From: Lactobacillus sp.
GTDB lineage: Bacteria; Bacillota; Bacilli; Lactobacillales; Lactobacillaceae
DNA: 58,605 nucleotides
Direction: 5' to 3'
Assembly: GCA_022641965.1 (NCBI GenBank)
Contig: JALCDX010000008.1
Coordinates: forward strand, 1 to 58,605
In this document: one piece after another, positions 42,621 to 53,800 of the stretch
Layout: every line of letters begins with the position of its first letter
Numbering within the stretch: the stretch's first letter is position 1
The notes under the pieces: model-generated
Database searches by the model: none
What the model was told of the DNA's origin: nothing
The model's input: only the letters and a program-made list of their open reading frames with translations
Position numbers and translations under genes: made by a program

Positions 42621-43919
42621 TTATGGTTGCATTCGATTGATTAATCTTGGGAATGGAATTGCTTCACGAATGTGATCTAGCTTGCAGATCCACGCAATTG
42701 TCCGTTCAAAGCCCATGCCAAAGCCTGAGTGTGGCACGCCGCCGTACTTGCGCAAGTCCAGGTACCATTGGTAGTCTTCCAAGTTCACGCCTGCATCGAT
42801 AATTTGCTGCTTCAGAACTTCATAGTTGCCTTCACGTTCTGAACCGCCCATAATTTCGCCGTAGCCTTCTGGGGCGAGGACATCAGCACATAAGTATTCC
42901 TTAGGATTATCTGGGTTCTTCTTCATGTAGAACGGCTTGATTGAAGTCGGGTAATTAACAATGAAGACTGGACGATCGAATTGGTTGGAAATAACACCTT
43001 CATCAGGGGCCCCGAAATCGTCGCCCCACTTAAAGTCGCGGCCAGCATCTTGCAGCATCTTAACTGCATCATCATATGGCAGACGAGTGAAATTGCCTTC
43101 AGTTGTTGGACGCAGCTTTTCAGGATCGCGGCCTAAGATCGACAATTCATACTGGTTTTTCTCCAACACTTGCTTAGTCATGTAGGCCAAGTATCTTTCT
43201 TGAATGTCTAAGGATTCATCTTGGTGCATCCACGCCATTTCTGGCTCCATCATCCAAAATTCGGTCATATGGCGACGACCTTTAGATTCCTCGGCTCTAA
43301 AAGTTGGACCAAAGGTAAAGATCTTGCCGTAGGCCATTGCCCCAGCTTCACCATACAGTTGACCAGATTGCGACAGGTAAGCATCATGTTTGAAATAATC
43401 AACGTGGAATAATTGCGTCGTGCCTTCTGGAGCAGAGTGCATGAAAATCGGAGCATCAAATTTAATGAAGCCTTCTTTTTCAAAGAAGTCAACTGTCGCC
43501 TTAAACATCGTGTTGCGAATTTGCATAATTGCAAATGGCTTCTTCGACCGCAGCCAAACATGCCGGTTATCCAGCAAAAAGTCAATACCATGCTCTTTAT
43601 TGCCGATTGGGTAACCATCATTGTTTGAAACAACTTGCAGGTCCGAAATTTGAACTTCGTAGCCAAAATGTGACCGCTTGTCTTCATGAATCGTACCAGT
43701 TAAATAAAAGCTGGCTTCTTGACGCAGCTCCTTGGCCGTGTTGAAAACATCTTCCGACACATCGTTTTTGCGGACAACGCCCTGGAAAAAGGCTGTCCCA
43801 TCACGCAGCTGCAAAAACATGATCTTGCCGCTGGAGCGTTTGTCGGTCAGCCAAACGTGCAGTCTGACTTCTTCGCCAACGTGTTTTGGCGATTCTTTAA
43901 TACTGATTAATTCCGTCAT
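42621..43919 (-). CDS. asnS: Asparaginyl-tRNA synthetase
   Basis: A 432-residue class IIb synthetase that charges tRNA-Asn. An OB-fold anticodon domain covers about residues 15-105 ([27 protein letters not shown]); the catalytic domain has motif 2 ([28 protein letters not shown]) and motif 3 ([16 protein letters not shown]). Its place between tseB and dnaD matches other Bacilli. The upstream gap is too short for a T-box. Confidence 0.96.
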   Translation of the reverse strand: MTELISIKESPKHVGEEVRLHVWLTDKRSSGKIMFLQLRDGTAFFQGVVRKNDVSEDVFNTAKELRQEASFYLTGTIHEDKRSHFGYEVQISDLQVVSNNDGYPIGNKEHGIDFLLDNRHVWLRSKKPFAIMQIRNTMFKATVDFFEKEGFIKFDAPIFMHSAPEGTTQLFHVDYFKHDAYLSQSGQLYGEAGAMAYGKIFTFGPTFRAEESKGRRHMTEFWMMEPEMAWMHQDESLDIQERYLAYMTKQVLEKNQYELSILGRDPEKLRPTTEGNFTRLPYDDAVKMLQDAGRDFKWGDDFGAPDEGVISNQFDRPVFIVNYPTSIKPFYMKKNPDNPKEYLCADVLAPEGYGEIMGGSEREGNYEVLKQQIIDAGVNLEDYQWYLDLRKYGGVPHSGFGMGFERTIAWICKLDHIREAIPFPRLINRMQP

Positions 43920-43989
43920 TTCATTCCACCCTCTAAAAAAATCTATCCCAATTATACAAAAAAGCAGAACTGTCCTCTACTCTCATTCA

Positions 43990-44484
43990 TTACAAATTGT
44001 CAATAAATGAAAGCTGCTTGCCTGTTTTAAATGAATACAGCAGATATGAGCAGTCACCATTTTGTTTGCGATAAGCGACTTCCCAGACTGGTTGGCCATG
44101 GTACCAGCCCAAATTAATGCTGGTATCATTGTGCTGGCCATGTGCCTTTTTAGCCTTATTCAAGATAAACCGCTGGGACTTGCCTTTGCTGGCTGCATAA
44201 AGATAAGCCCGTTTTGAATTTGGCAAGAAAATAAAATAATAGCGGTGACCGCGGCGATCGACCCCGCTGGCAGCGACACTGCGCACGCTTCTGCTTAGAT
44301 GATAAGAATGATCAATCTTCACAATTGGCGTTTTGCGGCTAATCACGCTTTGCATAGCACGATAGTCGCTGCCTCGTTCTCGTCCGGCAGCTGCCAAAAT
44401 CAAACTGGCTGCTAAAGCCAAGACCACGATAATCCCTAACAGCCAACTGACAAAGATCATCGTTTGGCGATTTTCATATCTCAT
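43990..44484 (-). CDS. TseB/YpmB-like cell-wall protein (DUF5590)
   Basis: A 164-residue protein with one N-terminal membrane helix (about residues 10-30) and an extracellular PepSY-like part. In Bacillus the product, YpmB or TseB, interacts with PBP2A and affects elongation. The sequence is only weakly conserved, so the call rests mostly on size, topology and place between dinG and asnS. It overlaps the dinG stop by 4 bases. Confidence 0.7.
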   Translation of the reverse strand: MRYENRQTMIFVSWLLGIIVVLALAASLILAAAGRERGSDYRAMQSVISRKTPIVKIDHSYHLSRSVRSVAASGVDRRGHRYYFIFLPNSKRAYLYAASKGKSQRFILNKAKKAHGQHNDTSINLGWYHGQPVWEVAYRKQNGDCSYLLYSFKTGKQLSFIDNL

Positions 44485-47279
44485 GATTTCAAATCCTTAC
44501 TTAGCATTTTTTCAGCACCCTTTAAGTTTACCTTTTCTGTTTTGACTGGCAAGCTTTCCAGGAAAATCGGTCCATAATTTCGATGCCAAAGCCGCTGATC
44601 CAGCAAAACATACACACCGTGATCATGCTCGCCGCGAATCAGCCGGCCGCATCCCTGCCGCAATTTTAATAAAGCCCGCGGCAATAAATCATCCCGGAAC
44701 TGGTCTTGCCCTTGCAAATTGAGCTTTTTCTGCCTGAGCTTGACTTCCGGCTGCTCGGGCGAGTCAAACGGCAGCTTGGTGGCAATCGCCAAGTCGACTT
44801 GGGCATGCTGAAAATCAACGCCTTCCCAAAAAGTATTGGCCCCGAGCAAAATCGACCGTTTGGCAATGGCAAAACGTTTAGCAATACGCTCATTCGAACC
44901 TGTAATGCCCTGCGCCAGCACCTCATAGTCCTTAAAATGCTGGTCAGCCGCGATTTTATCATAAACGGTTTGAATCGTTTTTAAGTTGGTAAACAGCACT
45001 AGAATATGCTTCGCCGTGAGCGGCAACTGTTTGAGAAATTGCCCGCAAAAATTGTCAAAATCGCTTTGATTAGGATCAAGCGGAATTTTAGCGTCGCTGA
45101 CTCCTAAAATATGCAAGCGTTTCGTCAAATCAAAGCTGGCCTGTCCTAGATAAGTCGGCGTCTCCGCTGGCAAAGCCAGTTCTTGCTTGGCAAAGCTGAA
45201 ATCGCCATTATTGGCCAGGGTCGCACTGACAAATAGCCGTTGCTGAAAACGATGGTAAATGCGTTTGATTTCCATGCGCGGATCCAGCATGAGCCAACTA
45301 ATATTCGTCGACAGCGGATCACCAGCACTGGTAATTTGCAAAATAAAGCCCCGCTTGACCAGTTCTTGCCGGTTGCTGGTTTGATCGGCCAGCACGTAAA
45401 TCTGTTGCAAATAATAATCAAGCTGGTCCAGCTGCTGAGCCAAGTCTTTGGCTAGCGACTCATCCTCACCCAGCCAATTTTCTTTTTCGCTGTATAAAAT
45501 ATCTAGGCAATCAGTCAGCAGTTGCCGAACAGTGTTGATTTTCTTCTGCAAATTTTTAAACAACCGCCGATAAACAGCGGGCTGATCGAATAAATCGACG
45601 CCGTCAAAGCTCAAGACGATTGTGTCATTGGCCAGTTGATTGCGGCTCAAGGCCTGCTGCCGGTGATTGTAAAATTGCTTTTGCAAATTGTTAATACTGC
45701 GAATCGCCGCCAAAATTGCTGGCTCTAGCTTTTGCAGCGGCCGGCTTAAACCTAAATCGGCCCCAAAACGGTCATTGACGTTGCTCTCGCCAAAATACAG
45801 GGTATTACGCAAATGACTCAGCGACCCCCACAAACTTTCCAAATGCAGCTGGTCGTTGCGAGAACTAGCCACGCTCTCAACAAAACGGTGGGCCTCGTCA
45901 ACAATCAAAATCGGCTGATAGCCCAAAATGCTGTCTTCATAGTGGTTGGCCAAGTAAGCGTGATTGGTAACCAAAATATCGGCCTGTTCAGCTCGGTAGC
46001 GTGCTAAATTCCAAAAATCAACCTCGCTAAAAGCAGTGCCAGTTCTGGCATCGCCGGGATGCTGAATCTGGCTGAACAAAGGTGCCTGGTAATTAGTCAG
46101 CTGCAATTCATCCAAATCGCCAGTTTTGGTCTGCGTTAACCAAATGAGAATGCCCATTTGCAAGATCAAAGTCGGCTTGTTGGCATCGGTTGGATAAAGC
46201 GAATTGGCAAAACCGTCCAAATCAAGGTAATGGCTGCTGGCTTTTACCAACTGAGCAGACAGATCTAACCCAGTGACCGCCAGCATTTGCGGGATTTCAG
46301 CCCGCATCAGCTGTTCTTGCAGCACTTTTGTTGGTGCAGCAATTACTAGTTTGTGCCCACGATACAGTTCATACCCAGCGGCGAACAAATAGGCAAAAGT
46401 CTTGCCCGTCCCATTCGGAGCTTCAACCAACAAGTCGTGTTGGTTTTTATCAGTCAAAAAGCCGTGCAAGCGGTTGATTAATTTAACTTGGGCTCGTCGA
46501 TAACGCACGTGTCCTTTAAACAAAGCCTTTTTCTCCTGGTCATTTTGCGGGAAACGGGCAGATGCTGGCCGGTTTTGACCGATTTGCTGATCTTGCCGGC
46601 GTAAGACCAGGTTGCGAATTTGCAAAAAATCTTTGCTGAGCGGGCGTTTTTGCTGACGGGCAACTTGACTGATCTCTTGAAAAATATAGCTTGTATCCCT
46701 AATCAGGCCTTTGGATAAAGCCGATAAAGTATTCAGCGTAGCTTGCGGCAGCTGCTCAACTCGGTTGATGATCTGCAAAAGCAGCTCAGCAGTTACTAAG
46801 GCATCCGAATCAGCACGGTGCGGGTTCAAGTGCTTAATCTGCAAGCGGGCAGTTAAATCGCGCAGCTTGTAAGAGGGATAAGTTGGAAAGACGACTTGCG
46901 CTAATTCAACCGTATCAATTGCGCGGTTAGGCAACGGATCTAAGCCTGCATTGGTTAATTCATAGTTTAAAAATGGCAAGTCAAAGTTGACGTTGTGGGC
47001 GACAAAGATTGTCCCTTGCAAAATGCGCCGAATGCGTTTGGCAAAGTAGCGAAAATCACGCTTGCGAGCGACATCTGCATTGCTAATGCCCGTAAGATTT
47101 TGCACTGCTTGCGGAATTGAACGATGCGGATTGATCAAAAACGAATAAGTTTTAACAACTTGGCGATGCTTGATAATGGCGCACCCAAATTGAATGATGC
47201 GATCATGCTGCAGGCGCTGGGTACCAGTTGTTTCTAGGTCAACGACTGCAAAAACATCATCAGTAAAGGCTGCTTTCAT
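44481..47279 (-). CDS. dinG: DinG family exonuclease/helicase
   Basis: A 932-residue two-part protein. The N-terminal DEDD exonuclease resembles the DnaQ family (FAVVDLETTGTQRLQHDRIIQFG, HNVNFDLPFLNYEL, HRADSDALVTAEL). The superfamily 2 helicase part follows, with Walker A VEAPNGTGKTFAYLF, DEAH in LIVDEAHRF and a late QGCGRLIRG. The four-cysteine iron-sulfur element of E. coli DinG is not seen, as is usual in Firmicutes, where purified homologues act as 3'-5' exonucleases. It directly follows addA. Confidence 0.92.
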   Translation of the reverse strand: MKAAFTDDVFAVVDLETTGTQRLQHDRIIQFGCAIIKHRQVVKTYSFLINPHRSIPQAVQNLTGISNADVARKRDFRYFAKRIRRILQGTIFVAHNVNFDLPFLNYELTNAGLDPLPNRAIDTVELAQVVFPTYPSYKLRDLTARLQIKHLNPHRADSDALVTAELLLQIINRVEQLPQATLNTLSALSKGLIRDTSYIFQEISQVARQQKRPLSKDFLQIRNLVLRRQDQQIGQNRPASARFPQNDQEKKALFKGHVRYRRAQVKLINRLHGFLTDKNQHDLLVEAPNGTGKTFAYLFAAGYELYRGHKLVIAAPTKVLQEQLMRAEIPQMLAVTGLDLSAQLVKASSHYLDLDGFANSLYPTDANKPTLILQMGILIWLTQTKTGDLDELQLTNYQAPLFSQIQHPGDARTGTAFSEVDFWNLARYRAEQADILVTNHAYLANHYEDSILGYQPILIVDEAHRFVESVASSRNDQLHLESLWGSLSHLRNTLYFGESNVNDRFGADLGLSRPLQKLEPAILAAIRSINNLQKQFYNHRQQALSRNQLANDTIVLSFDGVDLFDQPAVYRRLFKNLQKKINTVRQLLTDCLDILYSEKENWLGEDESLAKDLAQQLDQLDYYLQQIYVLADQTSNRQELVKRGFILQITSAGDPLSTNISWLMLDPRMEIKRIYHRFQQRLFVSATLANNGDFSFAKQELALPAETPTYLGQASFDLTKRLHILGVSDAKIPLDPNQSDFDNFCGQFLKQLPLTAKHILVLFTNLKTIQTVYDKIAADQHFKDYEVLAQGITGSNERIAKRFAIAKRSILLGANTFWEGVDFQHAQVDLAIATKLPFDSPEQPEVKLRQKKLNLQGQDQFRDDLLPRALLKLRQGCGRLIRGEHDHGVYVLLDQRLWHRNYGPIFLESLPVKTEKVNLKGAEKMLSKDLKS

Positions 47280-47295
47280 TGGCTCGCCCTCCTTT

Positions 47296-50200
47296 TCAAT
47301 CCAATTTTACGCATTTTTGGGCCGCAAGCAAAATCAAATACTGACTAACTACTTTTTTACAGGTAAAACTAGCTAAAGCTTGGGCATAAAGCTTAAGCTG
47401 CTGGCGATAACGGCGTTTAATGCGGTCAATTGCTGCTGCTTGCTGGCTGCGATCAACTTGGTCTGTTTTATAATCGAAGAGCAAGATGCCGTCCTGGGTT
47501 TCAAAGTAGCCGTCAATTGTTCCGTGCAGCAAAACTTTAGCCTCCGGATCATCGACATCATTGAACAAATTTTGCGCCGGCAGCAGGCCAGAAAAAGCGA
47601 CTTCCCGGTGCAGCTGGCTTGGATTTTGCCAAAATGGTTGGGCAAATTCGGAATGAACGAACCATTCTAATTCTGCTAGCGGCAGCTCATTTGCCAACTG
47701 GCCATTCAGTTTGCCCTCTTTGACTAATTTATCGGCAGTTTCCGCAACTGTTTGCGGGTGAGCCAAATCATAAGGGTAGTATTGCAGCACTAAGTGTGCT
47801 CCTGTCCCAATTTGCGCTGCGGTAAATTTGTCCTGATACAAAAAACTAGGCTTAGTTTCGATTGGCTGCAAATAGCGATTAGTCGAACGGTGCAAGTGAC
47901 TATTTTCTAGTGCTCGCTCGTCCGGATCAAGCTGACGCTTAATGTCTGAAACTGATTGATAAGCGGACTTGATCGTTTCGGCTTGGTATGGATATTTAAA
48001 GGCAAATAAACGCTGGACTTGCTGACTTAAATTCGTGCTTGAATTATCAGCAACTGCTGCAAGAGTCTTGGCCTCAGTTTGCTTAGATTGTTTAGACTCA
48101 GTTTCTGTTGGCTGCAACTCCCCACTGACTAGCAAAAATGAGCTTTGTTCAGCCGCTAAATCAATTTGCTTAATTTGATGCAGCACTTGCTGGTCCAAAT
48201 GCAGCTGGCCGCCAAGCAGGTCTAGTGGGCGGTTGGCATTAATCGCTGCTGCTGCCGGGACTTTGCCACTAGCGGTTAAACGCTTGCTTAATGCGGCGCC
48301 AGCGGCTTGCCAGTCAGAAATTTGCCCCACCAGAATCAATTTTTGCTCTGCCCGCGTTAAGGCCACATAAGCAATCCGGCTCTCTTCTTCCAGCATGCGC
48401 TGCTGCTGACGCAAGGCGGCCGCTGTTTTGACCAGCGTATCAACTTTAAAGTCTGGCTCAGTGATGGTAATGCCCAAATCATGCTGGTCAAAAATATAAT
48501 CTCGCTGCAGATCTTGCCGCTGAAAGCCATGGGTCAAACCAGTATAAAACACAATTGGAAATTGCAAACCTTTCGCCCCATGAATTGTCAGCAGCTTGAC
48601 CGCATTATTTGCTTCCTTGCTTAGCAGAGGTTCAGCTAAATCTTTGTCAGCGGCCTGCATGCGGGCGATAAAGCGAATAAATTGATAGATGCCTTTAAAA
48701 CCAGCACTTTCAAACGAACTGGCTCGCTCATACAAGTTTTCTAAGTTGACCCGGCGCTGCTCACCATTGGGCAAATTGGTCATAATTTCCAGCAAATGAG
48801 TTTGACTATATAAGCTCCAGATTAATTCTGAAATGCGGTGCTGTTTGGAAAAGTCGCGCAGGTCTGTCAATTGCTGCAAAAATTGATGACAACGCTTTGC
48901 CAAAGCATTATTTGCAAGCGAATAAGCAGCTACGGCGGTATAAAAACTGCTGCGCGGCGACTTGATGCGGATTTTAGCCAAATCACTGGTCGAAAAACTA
49001 AAAATTGGCGATCTCAGCACAGCGACAAGCGGGATATCTTGCTCAGGATTATCGATAATTTTTAAGTAATTCAAGACAATCGATAGCTCAAAGGTCTGAA
49101 AATAATTTTGAGCATCCGTAATCAGCAGCGGGATGCCAGCCTGAGCAAAAGCTGACATAATCTCCAAATTGTCAGACCGGCTTCGCGTTAAGATGGCAAT
49201 ATCTGAATATTTAACCGGGCGCTGCTGCCCTAACTGATCATCATAAACCTGAAAATTCTCCGCTTGCAGCTGACAAATGCGCTGAATCAGCAGCTGGCTT
49301 AGAGGCAGCTGTTTGCTATCCGGCGTTAATAAAAGCTCTGCCGCTTGCGGGGCTTGATCATAATGATGATTGGCTGCTAGCAGCTGGCTGTCAGCTTCAT
49401 AATCAAGACCGCCAAAAGCAGGTGTCATCAAGCCATTAAAAATCTGGTTGACCACTTTGGTAACTGCTGGACTGGACCGAAAGTTTTCAGCCAGCTGCAA
49501 ACACTGATCGGCTGAACTGGCTTGATAAGCGCGATATTTTTGTAAAAACAATTCTGGACGCGCCTGACGAAAACCGTAAATTGACTGCTTGACGTCGCCA
49601 ACAAAGAACAAATGATTCTGGCTGCCGTGCAAGCAATTAATCAATTGATCCTGCAAGCCATTAATGTCTTGGCATTCATCCACCAGAATTTCAGCAAATT
49701 TTTCTTGATAAAAGCGGCGGGCCGCTTGGCCTTGCGTAGTTGGCTTTGTCAAAATTTGATAGGCTAGTTGCTCTAAATCACCATAATCCAGCAAAGTTTG
49801 CTGGCGTTTCAGCTGGTTGTAGGCAGCGATGAAATCTGTTTCCATCGCCGCCAGTGTTCGCACCAGCGCTTGGCCAGTCTGAAGAGCCGCTGTCTGACCT
49901 TGCTCTTTCTGCGCATAGAAGCTAACCAGCAGCTGCAAAACAGCCGGTTTAATTTCCTGTTTGACTGTTTGGCTGCTTTCATAAAATTCAGCGGTCTGCT
50001 CATCCCATTTCTTGCTCTTTGCTGTGCGCAGCTCAAAGCGGCAAGTCTGCAGCAAAGCGCGCTGCTCGTCATATGGCTGATCAGAACTGACAGCTTGTTT
50101 GAAGGCCGTCCAATTCTGTGCAAAGCCTTGAAAATTTTGCCGCATTTTAGTCAAATCGGGATGAGCAAAAAGCGGATCATTGACGATTTTTGCTAAATTT

Positions 50201-50880
50201 CCATCAATATTATCAATTTGACGGGACAGCGGCGCTTTAATCAGCTGCTGCCAGAGCTCACTGCTAACCAATGTTTGTCCCTTTAAGTCATAGCTGTCAG
50301 CTAACGAATTCAGCCAAGTCTGATAGTCAGCCTTAGCCATGGCTTCAGCATAAAGGTCAAGCAGCAAATCGCTAGCCTGCTGAAAATCACGGTCGCCTGC
50401 GAAATTGTTGAATAAGCGTTTAAATTCATCCGGCCGGTTTTGCAGCCACTTTTCCTCCACGGTCTGCAAGGCTCGTTCCTCAAGCAGTGCCTGCTGGGTT
50501 TCATCAGTCAGAATGCTAAAGCTAGGGTCTAGCTCAATCACATAGTAAAAGCGCTTGATTAAATCGAGGCAAAAAGCATCAATCGTTGAAATATTGGCGG
50601 TATCGACGGCCAGAAGCTGTTCTTGCAGCCAGCGTCGCTGATCAGGCCTCTCAGCTTGTAAAGCCGTCAGCCGCTGCTTGATTCGCAACTTCATTTCAGT
50701 TGCAGCCGCCTTGGTAAAAGTAATCACTAACAGATGATCTAGCGGCTGGCCATGCAAGACTTCATAAATTACGCGTTCTACCAGAACCGTGGTTTTGCCT
50801 GAGCCGGCCGAAGCCGAAACCAGCAAATTCTTGCCTTGGGTTTTAATGGCGGCCGTTTGTGCTGGGGTAAATTTAGTCAT
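47296..50880 (-). CDS. addA: ATP-dependent helicase/nuclease subunit A
   Basis: A 1194-residue RexA/AddA protein that processes double-strand DNA ends for recombination. UvrD-type helicase motifs are clear: SASAGSGKTTVLVERVIYE (Walker A), DECQDINGLQ, GDVKQSIYGFR and LLTIHGAKGLQFPIV. The C-terminal nuclease has GTIDGYFETQDGILLFDYKTD with the catalytic D-x-K. It overlaps addB by 8 bases, as expected for the complex. Confidence 0.96.
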   Translation of the reverse strand: MTKFTPAQTAAIKTQGKNLLVSASAGSGKTTVLVERVIYEVLHGQPLDHLLVITFTKAAATEMKLRIKQRLTALQAERPDQRRWLQEQLLAVDTANISTIDAFCLDLIKRFYYVIELDPSFSILTDETQQALLEERALQTVEEKWLQNRPDEFKRLFNNFAGDRDFQQASDLLLDLYAEAMAKADYQTWLNSLADSYDLKGQTLVSSELWQQLIKAPLSRQIDNIDGNLAKIVNDPLFAHPDLTKMRQNFQGFAQNWTAFKQAVSSDQPYDEQRALLQTCRFELRTAKSKKWDEQTAEFYESSQTVKQEIKPAVLQLLVSFYAQKEQGQTAALQTGQALVRTLAAMETDFIAAYNQLKRQQTLLDYGDLEQLAYQILTKPTTQGQAARRFYQEKFAEILVDECQDINGLQDQLINCLHGSQNHLFFVGDVKQSIYGFRQARPELFLQKYRAYQASSADQCLQLAENFRSSPAVTKVVNQIFNGLMTPAFGGLDYEADSQLLAANHHYDQAPQAAELLLTPDSKQLPLSQLLIQRICQLQAENFQVYDDQLGQQRPVKYSDIAILTRSRSDNLEIMSAFAQAGIPLLITDAQNYFQTFELSIVLNYLKIIDNPEQDIPLVAVLRSPIFSFSTSDLAKIRIKSPRSSFYTAVAAYSLANNALAKRCHQFLQQLTDLRDFSKQHRISELIWSLYSQTHLLEIMTNLPNGEQRRVNLENLYERASSFESAGFKGIYQFIRFIARMQAADKDLAEPLLSKEANNAVKLLTIHGAKGLQFPIVFYTGLTHGFQRQDLQRDYIFDQHDLGITITEPDFKVDTLVKTAAALRQQQRMLEEESRIAYVALTRAEQKLILVGQISDWQAAGAALSKRLTASGKVPAAAAINANRPLDLLGGQLHLDQQVLHQIKQIDLAAEQSSFLLVSGELQPTETESKQSKQTEAKTLAAVADNSSTNLSQQVQRLFAFKYPYQAETIKSAYQSVSDIKRQLDPDERALENSHLHRSTNRYLQPIETKPSFLYQDKFTAAQIGTGAHLVLQYYPYDLAHPQTVAETADKLVKEGKLNGQLANELPLAELEWFVHSEFAQPFWQNPSQLHREVAFSGLLPAQNLFNDVDDPEAKVLLHGTIDGYFETQDGILLFDYKTDQVDRSQQAAAIDRIKRRYRQQLKLYAQALASFTCKKVVSQYLILLAAQKCVKLD

Positions 50881-53800
50881 GTTCCGCCTCGTTTTCTAAA
50901 GCTGTTTTAATGAGAGCAAATAAATCTGTCTTTGATAAATACGTAATCTCATGGTAGCGGTTGCCATTCAGCATTGGATCAAAGAAGAAAATATCTTTGA
51001 AGTTTGAATACTGCAGCTGAGTTTGCTGGCCCCGGCGATATGGATTCAGCTCAATTTGTCCATTTAAAATCTGCTGGCCAGCTTGTTTGAGCAGATATTC
51101 ATCATAAGCCAAGAGTTGGTCAAATTGCTGCGGGCTAAAAGTAGCAGTGCGCGGCAAGCTTAAACCGCCCTTCTTTTTGATGCTGGTGCCGCCATACAGC
51201 TGTGATTTTTGATGATCGCGCAGGCTTTGATCAGCAAGCCGAATCAGGTCAGGATCATTGATCAGCAGCCCTTTATACAACAAGCGCTGCTGGCCATTAG
51301 CCAAATCAGGTTTTAGCTGCAAATCAGCTGTAAACAAATTGCGCAGGTTTAAACGCTCAACTTGACCGGTGACAGTTTGATAGAAAGCCCCCAGCAAAGC
51401 TAGCGGCTTTTCGCCAGCAAAAAAGTCCTGGTGCTTAGCTAAAACGTCCAAATAAGAAACCATTTGCAAGGCCAAGCCAGAAGCAAACATCCCTAGGTCA
51501 AAGCTTTTAGCGGAAGATTTATAATCAATCACTTGTCCAACGACTTCATCTTCTTGTTCAGCTAAATCCACCCGGTCGATTTTCCCGCGCAGGCTGATGC
51601 CAATTTGATCGGAAATATCAAAACTCAAGCCAGGCACCGGTTGTCCTAGGCCAAAGCCTAATTCAGAGTAACGGGGCTGCAGCTGGGTATTTTGACTGCG
51701 GCTATGCCAAGAAGCAACTAACTTATGAGTTGTCTGGTTCAACAAACTGAACAAATATTGATTCAGCGGCTCTTGCTGAAGCTGCTGGTAGCGCGGCTGC
51801 TCCTGCAGCTGAGTGTGCAAGTGGGCAACCAGTTCATGCAAATCCTTAGCCGAGAGCTGCTTCAGCTGCAAATTATGGGCCCGCAAATATTTCACCAAAT
51901 TGTCCATGGTCTGATGGTAATAATTGCCAGCTTGCACTACGTCTAGAGCGTTTTCCAAGCGAGGCTTGAGGCGCAGACCATAAGTCAAAAAGTATTCAAA
52001 AGAGTTCCCATAGTATGTCTCAAGTTGAGAAACTGAAGCTGACAGCTTTTTTCCATAGAGCTGCTGGGCCAAATCAGGGCCTATATTTTCCGGCTGATTG
52101 TCAAACTGCGCACTGGTCAAAACCTGCTTGGTTAAGGCAGGTTCATACTCGGCGGCAATCTTCAGCAGCTCAGCTTGCTTTAAATATGCCAAATAGCCCA
52201 GGCTGGCTGCTGGATTAGTCACGAAATTCAGAAAATCGCTGCCATCCCGTGCTGGCAAATCATGTTGGGCAAAAACTGGCCCGCTGACTGTCTGCAGACG
52301 GTCAAAATAAATTGACGGCTCTAGTCGTTCATTGGCCGCATTTAAGACTGGGTATGACAAATATACCCGCTGACTGGCTAAGGACAGCGCTCGTCCGAAT
52401 TGATAGTCCTGGTCTAAATTGTTTAGCCGCTGCTGATCTTCCAAATAGCTGCTGTCATTAAAAGCCGCCTGCACGCTTGCAATGTTCTCGCTGGTGATAA
52501 AACCAGGCTGATGCTCAATTTTGGGCAGAGCCGTACTAGTGGCACCAATAATAAAGACCTGCCGATAAGCATGCTGCTGGACCATGCCAAATTCTGAGAC
52601 GTTGACTGCATCCAAAGTCGAAGGAATTTGTGAGAAAGAGGCTTGGCTAAAGCCATTGGTCAGCAGCTCAAAAAACTCATCTTCATCAAATTGGGCCGGC
52701 GCTAGCAGCAAATAGTCTTGCAGCAGCGCAATTAGTAAATCCCACACCTGTTCAGGCTCCTGGGCAGCTTGCTGATCGCCGCGATCACTAGCTTCTTTTC
52801 GCCACTGGTCTAGTCTGCGGGCAACCCCGCTTTCCACTAAAAATTCAAACAGACTGGTCGCAGCCTGACGAGGATCAGTCTCGGTCTCCAATTTGGCAAG
52901 TACCGGCTCAATTTGAGAAGTGATGAATTTGCGCAAGCGCTCTAAGCGAGTCAGGACGGCTTGATTGTGATCAATTGCCAGCAAATTAGCCTGAGCAAAG
53001 GGCTCCCAGTTCTGCAACCAGCGCTTATGATTAATGCCGTGAGCCAAGACAAAATTTTCCAGCAGGTCCAAATCAGCCGTAAATTCACGTTCATCGCCGT
53101 ACCAGCTGGGAATCAGCAAGTTGGTCTTTAAAATTGCCAGCAAGGCAGAAGTCGACCAGTCACCATTCGTTAGCGCCCGCAAATTTTCCAGCAGTACAAC
53201 CAGCGGATGATATTTCATCTGCCGCTGCAAGTCATCAAAAAAAGGCACCTGATTTTGCCGTAAAATTGGCAGCAAATAGGTCTCATACGCCTGCAAGTCA
53301 GGGGCTAAGACCAAAAAATCGCGAAAACGTGCTTGCCCTAAGGCTACCTGCTGGTAAATCGTCCGCGCAACAAAATAAGCTTCAGCATAACGCGAATCGG
53401 CTTTCACTAGCTGCACGACATTATCATTGTTCAAATTCTGACTATCAGCTGCCGAATTTTGCCTTGTCCAAAAACGATTTAACAAGGCCTGCTGGTCTGA
53501 GCGCGGACTAGCTGGCACAATTTGCTCTTGCCAGCGCAAATGGCGGCTGCGCCAAAAACGCTGCAGACGCTGAATGGTAGTCTGGACAACGTAATCATAG
53601 TCGCCGGCTACTGGCTGCTGATTAAGCGCACCCGTCTTGGTTTCAAAATACAATTTGACTTGTGCACCCTTACTAGTCAGCAGCTTGATTGTCATTAGCT
53701 CTGGCTGTGAAAAATGCGCAAACCCGCAAAATAAAAAATGCAAGTGGCTAACATCTTTATCTGCTAGCAACTGGTTGAACTGCAGCAAAAAGTCGCTGCT

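Noticed and set aside
43920-43989. T-box riboswitch before asnS
   Set aside because: The gap is 70 bases, too short, and the T-box signature is absent.
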